From contig CAJSYQ010000003.1 of NCBI GenBank assembly GCA_910574015.1, positions 62,001-126,000 on the forward strand: a stretch of DNA of 64,000 nt, in the 5' to 3' direction. Below the pieces are notes generated by a model. The model was not told where the DNA came from. It ran no database searches and saw only the letters and a program-made list of their open reading frames with translations. The position numbers were made by a program, and so were the translations under genes. Positions 51,345 through 59,404 of this stretch are shown here, one piece after another. Positions within the stretch are counted from its first letter, which is position 1. Every line of letters begins with the position of its first letter. This DNA is from Eubacteriaceae bacterium (GTDB lineage: Bacteria; Bacillota; Clostridia; Lachnospirales; Lachnospiraceae).

Positions 51345-52223
51345 ATGAGCAGAGTAGCGGTCATAACGGATAGTAATAGCGGCATTACCCAGTCACAGGC
51401 GAAGGAACTTGGGATCCAGGTTGTACCTATGCCGTTTTTTGTCAATGGGGAAACCTATTATGAAGATATCAGCATGACGCAGAAGGAGTTTTATGAATAT
51501 CTTGCCGGAGGAGCCGAGGTGACTACTTCCCAGCCCTCGCCGGATACTCTGATGAGCCTGTGGAACCAGACTCTGCAGGAATACGATGAGATTGTCTATA
51601 TTCCCATGTCCAGTGGTCTCAGCAGTTCCTGTGGGACAGCTCTGATGCTCTCTTATGAAGAGGAGTTTGAGAACAAAGTTTTCGTCGTGGATAACCAGCG
51701 CATTTCAGTTACCCAGCGGCAGTCCGTTCTGGATGCCCTGGAATTGGCGGATAAGGGTTATGACGGGGCAAAGATTCAGGAGATCCTGCTCCGAGAGAAA
51801 TTTGAATCCAGCATATATATTATGGTAGATACCCTGACTTACCTCAAGAGGGGCGGCCGGGTAACACCTGCCGCGGCTGCCATTGGAACAGTGCTCCGCA
51901 TTAAACCGGTTCTTCAGATTCAGGGTGAGAAATTAGATGCGTTTGCCAAGGTAAAGACTCTGAAGCAGGCAAAGACTACCATGCTGAAAGCCGTCCATAA
52001 GGATTTCGAAGATCGTTTTCATGATCCTGAGGGAGAGAACTTCTATATGCAGATCGCATATACGGCAGATGATACAGAGGCGCAGATCTTTAAAAAAGAG
52101 GTAGAAGAAGAGTTTCCCGGTCATGTGGTATGGGTAGATCCGCTGTCATTGAGTGTGTCCTGCCATATCGGACCCGGTGCGCTGGCACTGGCTATCGCCA
52201 AGAGGGTGGAAGAGTTAAAGTGA
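51345..52223 (+). CDS. DegV family fatty-acid-binding protein
   Basis: 292 residues of the DegV/FakB fold: two alpha-beta domains that bury one fatty acid. N-terminal AVITDSNSGI, TTSQPSPDTL, the IPMSSGLSSSCGTA loop and C-terminal DPLSLSVSCHIGPGALALA are diagnostic. FakB-type members deliver fatty acids to FakA kinase for phospholipid synthesis. No fakA is adjacent, so the partner must lie elsewhere. Confidence 0.93.
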   Translation: MSRVAVITDSNSGITQSQAKELGIQVVPMPFFVNGETYYEDISMTQKEFYEYLAGGAEVTTSQPSPDTLMSLWNQTLQEYDEIVYIPMSSGLSSSCGTALMLSYEEEFENKVFVVDNQRISVTQRQSVLDALELADKGYDGAKIQEILLREKFESSIYIMVDTLTYLKRGGRVTPAAAAIGTVLRIKPVLQIQGEKLDAFAKVKTLKQAKTTMLKAVHKDFEDRFHDPEGENFYMQIAYTADDTEAQIFKKEVEEEFPGHVVWVDPLSLSVSCHIGPGALALAIAKRVEELK

Positions 52224-52332
52224 GAAATTGCGAAAGATAGTTTCTAAATAAATTTGATTCGTAGTCATTGTTTAAAGGAGTTTCCTGTATAATTCAAATA
52301 TAAGGAATTCCAAGAAGGGTGGTTGATAAAAA

Positions 52333-52402
52333 GATACCTCAGAGTAAAATAAGATTACTGACTTAGCCGGTTAGTAAAAATCTTATTAAACAGAGAGGTA
52401 TC
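52333..52402 (+). ncRNA. Hairpin covering the IS110 transposase ribosome site
   Basis: GATACCTC (52333-52340) pairs with GAGGTATC (52395-52402). Inside it AATAAGATT (52348-52356) pairs with AATCTTATT (52379-52387), closing a 22-nt loop. The 3' arm contains the likely GAGAGG ribosome site 6 nt before the ATG, so folding would limit transposase synthesis. It could instead be part of an element-encoded RNA at the left end. Confidence 0.6.
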
Positions 52403-52407
52403 CCAAG

Positions 52408-53679
52408 ATGAATTGTAACACACAAAACACAAAAATTGCATCCATAACTGAAAAAACTTTGATTGTCGGAATCGATGTGGGAAGTGAAACCCACTATGCC
52501 CGGGCATTTGACTGGCGAAATTACGAGTACACTAAGAAGCCGCTGGAATTTAGCAACACCGAAGCAGGTTTCCAGACATTCAGGGCATGGATGGAGGACA
52601 TGGCAAAGAAGCACAGCAAAACCGCTGTAATCCCCGGCATGGAGCCCACAGGCCATTACTGGTTCGCATTGGGGAAATTCCTGCAGGACAACGGCATGAA
52701 GCCGGTGCATGTGAATCCCCACCATGTGAAAAAATCGAAAGAGCTGGATGACAACAATCCCAACAAGAACGACCACAAGGATCCCAAGACGATCGCCGCG
52801 CTTGTCAATGAGGGGAGATTCTCTTACCCTTACATGCCGGTCGGCATTTATGCGGAGATCAGGAGCTTATCGAACCTGCGTTTCCAGACGCAGGAGGAGC
52901 TCACGAGGATCAAGAACCGTCTGGCGAGATGGTTCTCCATCTACTTTCCTGAATATAAAGACGTTTACAGGGATTTGAAGGCAGTGGGCGGGAGGATGGT
53001 GTTGAAAACGGCACCGCTGCCGGAGGACATCATAAAGCTGGGTGCAGAAGGAGTGAACCGGCTGTGGAGGGACGCAAAGCTGAGAGGCGCCGGGATGAAG
53101 AGGGCAAAGACCCTGGTATCGGCGGCGGAGCATAGCGTCGGAAGTAAGGAAGCGCCGGAAGCGGCCCGGATAGAGTTGAAAAATCTGCTGAACGACATGG
53201 ATGTATATGCATCAAGAATGGAGGAGCTGCTCCAGAAAATAGAAGAAAAGCTGAAGGAGATCCCGTATATAGATAATCTGTTGGAGATCAAAGGGATCGG
53301 GATGGTGACGGTCAGCGGCTTTATAGCAGAAGTGGGGGACATAGGGCGTTTTGACAACCCGAAACAGCTGCAGAAGCTGGCAGGATATGCCATTGTGGCA
53401 AATGATTCGGGGAAGCATAACGGAGAAAGCCGGATCAGTTACCGGGGGAGGAAACGCCTGAGGTATGTGCTGTACGAGGCTGCGGTATCGCTGGTGGGAA
53501 AAAATGCGGAGTTCCGCCAGATACACGAGTATTACCGGACGCGGAAGGAGAACCCGCTCAAAAAGATGCAGTCGGTAGTTGCGGTGGCATGTAAGGTGCT
53601 GAGGATATTTTACGCAATCCTTACCAAAGGTATCCAGTATGACCCTGAAAAACTACTGGGTGATATCAGGAGGCCATAG
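52408..53679 (+). mobile_element. IS110-family transposase gene
   Basis: 423-residue DEDD recombinase. The RuvC-like N-terminal domain has D23 (GIDVGSE), E79 (GMEPTGHYW), D122 and D125 (KNDHKDPKTIA). The C-terminal Tnp domain has the HhH-like IKGIGMVTVSGFIAEVG and the serine-bearing NGESRISYRGRKRLR. IS110 elements use a non-coding bridge/seek RNA from a long non-coding end to choose target and donor. A 530-nt structured non-coding tract follows this gene, as in the IS1111 subgroup, where the RNA lies 3' of the transposase. Element ends are not defined because IS110 lacks terminal inverted repeats. The frame is intact, so it may be active. Confidence 0.92.
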
Positions 53680-54110
53680 GTACAGGCGTGATAAGGACGG
53701 GAATAAAAACAGGCAGTACCCTGTCAGGGTTGGACTGGGTCTCCGGCAGACGGTGCCGGGGGCTGAAACCAGCCATGACAGGAAAGGCTGGGAGGTATGT
53801 GGAACAGGCTGGGGAAACGTCCGCCGCAAGGTGCCAGTCCGGGAAGCGTGCAGGTCAGTAAGACTTATACAAAGAATGAGCCGGTAGCCGGCAGGAATAT
53901 TTTCCATAGGGCATGACCCTGTAAAGGAGCTGAGCTGGCACCCTGGTTATGGACAGGCGGAACGAAGGAAGTTAGGACCCGCAAGACGGTGATCCTGGTA
54001 GACACGGGAGGTGCGCGGCCATAGAAGGAAGGGCATACACAAGGCCATGCAGAACGAAAACAAAGACGTTCTGCTTCGTATACCCTACATCCTCTATTTT
54101 CGTACCAGAT
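53680..54110 (+). ncRNA. Non-coding 3' region of the IS110 element, candidate bridge/seek RNA
   Basis: No gene is credible between the transposase stop and the next gene at 54212. The stretch is GC-rich and full of short hairpins: ACCC/GGGT (53718-53730), CCGGCA/TGCCGG (53743-53759), GGCT/AGCC (53761-53774), AGGG/CCCT (53908-53920), and a perfect 8-bp GCAGAACG/CGTTCTGC (54049-54074) nested in an outer GGG-ATAC/GTAT-CCC stem. After about 54110 composition drops sharply to AT-rich. I infer that this is the RNA-coding end of the element; the exact RNA boundaries are not visible. Confidence 0.6.
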
Positions 54111-54211
54111 ACAGAGAAATGTCCATCTCCCTGGCTCATTCACCTGAGATATAAACTTTAAAATTCCTTGATTTTTTAAGGAAAATCACTTGACAATATA
54201 GGGAGAGAATT

Positions 54212-56236
54212 TTGAAAAATTTAAAAAGAATTGAGTCAACAGTAACAATTATTGCATTTAGCTTGTTTTTTATTACTAATGATACAATTGAATTATCTGC
54301 AGCTAAAACAAAAAGTGAGAACAAAAAAAATTATATAGTATCATCAAATCATATAGATAAAATAGAGAAAAAATATGGTTTATCCAATAGTCTTAATAAA
54401 AGTAGTCAGGAAGATTTAAAAGAAAAAAATTTAGTATCAGTTCATATTACTGAAAATGAGGCGGAGGAACTTGAAATGAAATCAAACATCCAGTATATTG
54501 AGGAAGATATGATTGTCAAGGCAAGTAACTCTGAAAATTCTTTTCATAAAAAAAGAGAAAAGAAAATCCATAAGAATAATAGTAAAATAGAATGGAATAT
54601 GCAAATGATACGTCATACAAAAAGAATTAAGAAAACACATAATAAAATTAAGATTGCTGTCTTAGATTCTGGAGTGGATTATGGAAATGACATTGATCTT
54701 GCAGAGTCAATTTCACTTGTTCCAGGAGAAGAAGAAATGTCACCTTTATTTATTGATGGAACAGGTCATGGTAATAGTGTTGCCGGTTTAATTGCTGCTA
54801 TCGATAATAAAGATGGTATTACAGGGGTAAATCCTAATGCAGAAATCTATTCAATTAGGGTATTAGATGATAATAATTGTTCACCAGTAAGTCGTGTAAT
54901 TGAAGGAATTTACTTAGCAATAGAGAGAAACGTAAATATTATTAATATGAGTTTTGGTTTAGATTCATATTCAAGGGCTTTGGAAAAAGCCGTTCAAGAT
55001 GCTAGTGATAGAGGAATATTAATTATAGCTGCTGCTGGAAATACAGCGGATAAAGGAGTACAATTTCCAGCAGCGTTTAATAAAGTTATGGCTGTTGGCT
55101 CTGTGGATAAAAATGGTGAGCTTGCACATGATAGTGCTATAGGAAAAGAAATAGAAATTGTTGCTCCTGGTGAGCTTGTGAGAAGCACGGGTGCTCTTGG
55201 AGATCAATTAGTCGCTTCTGGAACGAGTCTTGCAGCACCTCAGGTAGCAGGATTAGCTTCCTTAATTTGGGAAAAAGACATAAGTGTTTCAGCAAATTTT
55301 GTCCGAGAATTGATAAAAGAAAGTGCAAATAGATATGGGATAAAAGAAAAGTATGGATACGGGCTTATAGATGTTGAATTTGCGATGAATAATTATAATC
55401 TTTTTAAGCATAATTATGATAAAGATTCATCTAATGAAATTCCAGAGAACCAAGAAAAAATAATTTGCTATGATGAAACGGGTTGTGTTGCTGGAAGTTG
55501 GAGTAGTAGTGTCCATGGAGAATTTATTCCATCTGAAAACAAAAATGTTAAGAAAGGTGCAAGGTTTAATGATAAAGAAATACATAAAGAAGGTAATTTT
55601 TCTGATAATAAACCTATGTGGAGATATGCGGGAATGCGTCATAATCCATGGTGGCATGGATATTGGAAAAAGATTAAGCAAAATCTTGTGAAAGACTATG
55701 ATGTGAATTATGTTGCATCATATATTTATCTGACTAAACTGGCTAATAATATATCTAATTATAAAAACATAAGTAGGCCGTCTACGTTGCCATCAATGGT
55801 TGAAAATGAAATTAAAAGCGACATTTCATATATTCCATGGAGTTCTTCTGATGCATTAAATAAGAGCAATCCAACAAATGGAGAAAAAAGGGCTTTTGTT
55901 TGGGGAATGGCATTACATAGTTTGGCAGACTGCTTTGCACATAATACATATATTACTGTAAATGGAAAAAATTATCCAATATCCCATGATAGGAAGTATC
56001 CATATGCAGATACAATAACATATAAAGAAGAACGGTATCAGCATGCATTTCTGGCTGTGAGGAGTGCTATGGAAAAATATAAGGATTCAAGTCATCCAAA
56101 TGGAACATATACAGATTTTTTACCATTATCAACAGCAACACAATATAAAATGGGTGGGATAGTAAATTTCATTTATGATGTGGCAGGATCATCGGCTGCT
56201 ACTCCCTTTAGAAATGTTCATTGTTCAACTAAATAG
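54212..56236 (+). CDS. Secreted subtilase (S8) fused to a zinc-phospholipase-C-like domain
   Basis: 674 residues. Signal peptide (1-30), an I9-type prodomain (about 40-105), then an S8 catalytic domain with D152 (AVLDSGVD), H186 (GTGHGNSVAG), N277 and S339 (ASGTSLAAPQVAG). After about residue 395 comes an unrelated C-terminal region. It contains W-rich MWRYAGMRHNPWWHG and H569-x3-D573-x3-H577 (ALHSLADCFAHNTY), like the metal site of zinc phospholipase C / S1-P1 type proteins. TTG start at 54212 with GGGAGAG upstream. Codon use is extremely AT-rich compared with all neighbours, and it lies beside an IS110 element, so transfer is likely. Substrate unknown. Confidence 0.86.
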   Translation: MKNLKRIESTVTIIAFSLFFITNDTIELSAAKTKSENKKNYIVSSNHIDKIEKKYGLSNSLNKSSQEDLKEKNLVSVHITENEAEELEMKSNIQYIEEDMIVKASNSENSFHKKREKKIHKNNSKIEWNMQMIRHTKRIKKTHNKIKIAVLDSGVDYGNDIDLAESISLVPGEEEMSPLFIDGTGHGNSVAGLIAAIDNKDGITGVNPNAEIYSIRVLDDNNCSPVSRVIEGIYLAIERNVNIINMSFGLDSYSRALEKAVQDASDRGILIIAAAGNTADKGVQFPAAFNKVMAVGSVDKNGELAHDSAIGKEIEIVAPGELVRSTGALGDQLVASGTSLAAPQVAGLASLIWEKDISVSANFVRELIKESANRYGIKEKYGYGLIDVEFAMNNYNLFKHNYDKDSSNEIPENQEKIICYDETGCVAGSWSSSVHGEFIPSENKNVKKGARFNDKEIHKEGNFSDNKPMWRYAGMRHNPWWHGYWKKIKQNLVKDYDVNYVASYIYLTKLANNISNYKNISRPSTLPSMVENEIKSDISYIPWSSSDALNKSNPTNGEKRAFVWGMALHSLADCFAHNTYITVNGKNYPISHDRKYPYADTITYKEERYQHAFLAVRSAMEKYKDSSHPNGTYTDFLPLSTATQYKMGGIVNFIYDVAGSSAATPFRNVHCSTK

Positions 56237-56248
56237 GGGGATAGCAGA

Positions 56249-57469
56249 ATGAATTGTGTAAAAATTTGGATAGCTTTCTGTATTTGCCTTTTTTTCTCCG
56301 CATGCAGTATGCAGGAGAGTTCTGTCGATTCAAATGAAAAGAACAGTGGAGCAGCAATACAGGGATCATCGGGTACGGTGATCTCAAAATCTGTTTCCCC
56401 ATCCCAGCAGCCTGATACATCTTATATTGAGAAAGAAAATGTCACAATACAGGGAAAGACCTATTCCTATATTCGATATGCATATGAGTTGGGGAAGGTT
56501 CGCATCATTTGTCTTCGATCGAAAGAGGATGAATTGGTATTTCCTTCCGAGATTGACTCTCATCAGGTGTATCTGATCGGCGGATATCAACTAGAAGATG
56601 AGATTCCTGCTGATTTGCATTCTGATAAATTGGGAGAGATGGCACTGGCATGGCAGGAAAGCAAGGCGGAACCTTACCAGCGGATTGTGATTCCGGAGGG
56701 GGTGAAGCGCATTATAGATTTCGCTTTCCAGGGAGTCAGGGCCGATGAAGTTCAGCTTCCGTCCAGTATGTATGAGATTGGAAAATTTAGTTTTATGCAT
56801 TCCCAAGTGTACAAGGTGACTGTAAAAAATCCAGAGATGAAAATAAGCCGGATGGCATTTGCAGATTCCAAAATAAAAGAACTGGAACTGCCGGAAAATT
56901 TCGGAGGTAAGGTGGAAACGTTAAGTTTTCAGAACAGCAGATTGCAAAGCTTTACATGGCCGGTCCCATGCAAAAAAGAAATGGTAGGCCGGGCGGCTTT
57001 TTCATATTGTAAAAATCTTAAGGAAATCCGTTTTCCGGAAAACCAGTCACTGATCTACATTCCGGAATTTTCCTTTCTTGGCTGTGAATCTTTGGAAGAA
57101 CTGGTATTTCCGGCCTCAACTGGAAAAGTGCGTTATACCAGTCAGCCCTATGCAGATAATTTCACCCAGGGAGGAGCTGGCACTCTTCGTTTCCTGGGAA
57201 AGGATACGGAATTGGATGCCTGTTCCTATATCAGGGAATATACGGGCAAACATTTTGTCACCGCAGGCAGGATCGTTGGGCCAAAGGATTCAAAGGTGAT
57301 ACGGTATGCAAAATATTCCATGAAAATGAAGAGTATGTCAGAGAAACTACAGAAAGAGGTATTTCGTTCTTTTCTCAGGGAGGAGGAGCCGGTGGAATAT
57401 AATTTCAGTTCTCCCAAACTGGAAAAAGAGATAACGATGGCTCCCATGGATTATAAGGAGACAGAGTGA
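56249..57469 (+). CDS. Lipoprotein with BspA-like leucine-rich repeats
   Basis: 406 residues. Signal peptide with lipobox FFSAC (Cys near 19), a Ser/Gln linker, then irregular LRR_5/BspA-type repeats between about 140 and 300 (IVIPEGVKRIIDFAFQGV, VQLPSSMYEIGKFSF, IKELELPENFGG, LKEIRFPENQSLIYIPEFSFLGC in pieces). BspA-like repeats mediate surface binding. It starts 12 nt after the subtilase stop, so the two are probably cotranscribed. Base composition here is closer to the host, so the transferred block may end between them. Confidence 0.82.
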   Translation: MNCVKIWIAFCICLFFSACSMQESSVDSNEKNSGAAIQGSSGTVISKSVSPSQQPDTSYIEKENVTIQGKTYSYIRYAYELGKVRIICLRSKEDELVFPSEIDSHQVYLIGGYQLEDEIPADLHSDKLGEMALAWQESKAEPYQRIVIPEGVKRIIDFAFQGVRADEVQLPSSMYEIGKFSFMHSQVYKVTVKNPEMKISRMAFADSKIKELELPENFGGKVETLSFQNSRLQSFTWPVPCKKEMVGRAAFSYCKNLKEIRFPENQSLIYIPEFSFLGCESLEELVFPASTGKVRYTSQPYADNFTQGGAGTLRFLGKDTELDACSYIREYTGKHFVTAGRIVGPKDSKVIRYAKYSMKMKSMSEKLQKEVFRSFLREEEPVEYNFSSPKLEKEITMAPMDYKETE

Positions 57470-57486
57470 ACTACCATAATAAGAAA

Positions 57487-57527
57487 GGTGCATGGATTGC
57501 GGTAAGGCAGGTTCCATGCACCAGTTT
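57487..57527 (+). terminator. Terminator after the LRR lipoprotein
   Basis: Perfect 10-bp stem GGTGCATGGA / TCCATGCACC (57487-57496, 57513-57522) followed by AGTTTTG. Confidence 0.7.
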
Positions 57528-57550
57528 TGTTAGTGTAACGGTTGTTTATA

Positions 57551-57838
57551 TCAGTCTTCTGATTTTGCCGCTGGTTTTACATAGACATCCTTGTCGTCAA
57601 TATCATCGTCTTCGAAATCGTCCTCAAATTCATCATAGTCAAAGTCGCCGTCAAAATCGGATGCTTTCGGATTCATGTAACGGTATACAGCAAAAGCAAT
57701 GGCGGCAACGGCAGCAACAGCACCAATTATGGCAAGAATCCACAAGACACAGGTCTTATTTTCATCTTCTGCTTTCTTTTTATTTAACAACTCGGCAACC
57801 TTAACGTTACTGATCAGTTCATCGAATTTTCCACTCAT
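57551..57838 (-). CDS. Small membrane protein with acidic tail
   Basis: 95 residues, not recognised as a named family. It has a cytoplasmic-looking helix (MSGKFDELISNVKVAELLNKK), one TM segment (about 29-53, VLWILAIIGAVAAVAAIAFAVY) and a strongly acidic C terminus (FDGDFDYDEFEDDFEDDDIDD). The start at 57838 has an AAAGGTGG site; an ATG 12 nt upstream is less well placed. Convergent with the LRR gene and alone on its strand. Confidence 0.75.
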   Translation of the reverse strand: MSGKFDELISNVKVAELLNKKKAEDENKTCVLWILAIIGAVAAVAAIAFAVYRYMNPKASDFDGDFDYDEFEDDFEDDDIDDKDVYVKPAAKSED

Positions 57839-57926
57839 ACTAAATTCCACCTTTCCTCAATCATATTAGATATTATTATTGTATCACGTTTCGATGTTTT
57901 ATACTACTACTTTTTGAAAAAAGTAT

Positions 57927-57955
57927 TTGAAATTTGAAAGTGGCAGTGATAAAAT
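57927..57955 (+). promoter_or_regulatory. Promoter of the CmpB-type permease gene
   Basis: TTGAAA (57927-57932), 17-nt spacer, TAAAAT (57950-57955). Confidence 0.6.
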
Positions 57956-58029
57956 CAGTTTTAAAACATGTCGGGTCAACAGTACCAATCTGAACCCGCT
58001 GTTGAGCTAAAGAAAAAGGAGATCAGAAT

Positions 58030-59352
58030 ATGGTTTATTCATTGAATCAGTTGTGCTGGATCTTTATTTTTTATTCGTTTCTGGGCTGGTGTGCCGGTGT
58101 TATTGTAAATGCAGTGCAGAAGAGAAGATTTGTGAATACCGGTTTTATGTCTCTGACCTTCTGTCCGGCGTATGGGCTGGGGGCAGTACTCTATTCCATA
58201 TTTCTTATAGAGCTTCGGGGAAACTGGCTGTTTTTGTTGGTTGGCGGCGCCGTAATAGGGGCGGTGCAGTGTATTTTGACCGGGGTAGTTCTCCAGAGGA
58301 TCTTTCATCGAAGATGGTGGGACTACAGCAGGAAACGGTTTCAGTTCGACGGCTATCTCCACATTGGCCATTTTATTGCCTTTGGCCTTTCTGCATATTT
58401 TATCTTCTGGTTAGGAAATCCGCTGCTTTTTCGCATATTATCCTGGATTCCAGAACTGATCCGTTTTATTATACTGTTGGGCATCTTTTTCTGTATGACC
58501 GTAGACGGCAGCGTATCTGTCATTGCTGTTTTGAAGCTGAAGATCCGGCTGCGACGCATGGAACAAATAACAGAAAATATGCAGAAGGCGGCGGACGGCT
58601 TTGGCAATGCGTTGACAGGGCGCATCCAGAGACGGATGATGGGGGCTTACCCCAATCTGGCGGCAGACAAGATTAAGGATACGGAGCAGGCGAAGGACAA
58701 ATCTGCTGTCTTTGCCCAGGGCTGCTGTTTCTATAAACTGGTATGGCTCTTTCTGATAGGTGCCTTTCTGGGGGATATCGTGGAGACTATCTTCTGCCGT
58801 CTCAGTGCAGGTGTATGGATGAGCCGGAGCAGCGTCGTTTATGGTCCTTTTAGCTTCGTCTGGGGCATTGCCTGTGCACTTTTGACAGGGCTTCTTTACA
58901 AATATAAGGATAAAAATGACCGCTATCTTTTTGCGGCAGGTACTATTCTGGGCGGCACATATGAATATATATGCAGCATCTTTACAGAGATCGTATTTGG
59001 TACGGTGTTCTGGGATTACAGTGATATTCCCTTTAATCTTGGAGGAAGGATCAATCTGCTCTATTGTTTGTTTTGGGGGATTGCAGCGGTAATCTGGTTT
59101 AAGGGGATTTACCCAGGACTCTCCCTGCTTGTGGAAAAGATTCCTAAGAAGACGGGAGTGGTGCTGACCTGGATCTGCATTGGATTTATGATTATAAATG
59201 CATCGTTGTCAGGGCTGACCCTGTCAAGATATAATGAGAGGCAGAAAGAAGGACAGACAGTACAGCAGGATTCCTGGATCAGATTCCTGGATCAGCATTT
59301 TCCGGATGAGAGGATGGAAAAGATATATCCAAATGCCAAGATGGTAAAATGA
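58030..59352 (+). CDS. Putative ABC transporter permease of the CmpB family (duplicated)
   Basis: 440-residue polytopic protein. The family motif region appears twice: FYSFLGWCAGVIVNAVQKRRFVNTGFM and, later, FLIGAFLGDIVETIFCRLSAGVWMSRSSVVYGPFSFVWG (in pieces). This gives two CmpB-like halves joined by a charged stretch (about 175-225). Annotated in relatives as 'putative ABC transporter permease', but no ATPase is adjacent and transport is unproven. Own promoter and terminator. Confidence 0.83.
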   Translation: MVYSLNQLCWIFIFYSFLGWCAGVIVNAVQKRRFVNTGFMSLTFCPAYGLGAVLYSIFLIELRGNWLFLLVGGAVIGAVQCILTGVVLQRIFHRRWWDYSRKRFQFDGYLHIGHFIAFGLSAYFIFWLGNPLLFRILSWIPELIRFIILLGIFFCMTVDGSVSVIAVLKLKIRLRRMEQITENMQKAADGFGNALTGRIQRRMMGAYPNLAADKIKDTEQAKDKSAVFAQGCCFYKLVWLFLIGAFLGDIVETIFCRLSAGVWMSRSSVVYGPFSFVWGIACALLTGLLYKYKDKNDRYLFAAGTILGGTYEYICSIFTEIVFGTVFWDYSDIPFNLGGRINLLYCLFWGIAAVIWFKGIYPGLSLLVEKIPKKTGVVLTWICIGFMIINASLSGLTLSRYNERQKEGQTVQQDSWIRFLDQHFPDERMEKIYPNAKMVK

Positions 59353-59358
59353 ATTCAG

Positions 59359-59400
59359 ATATGCCCCGCCGTCTGCTTTCTGGCAGCCTGCGGGGCATAT
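59359..59400. terminator. Bidirectional terminator between convergent permease and pcrA
   Basis: Perfect 11-bp stem ATATGCCCCGC / GCGGGGCATAT (59359-59369, 59390-59400) with AT-rich flanks on both sides. Confidence 0.75.
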
Positions 59401-59404
59401 CGTA

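Noticed and set aside
53680-54110. Group II intron remnant after the IS110 transposase
   Set aside because: A GTGCG-like string exists, but no domain V hairpin and no reverse transcriptase are present.
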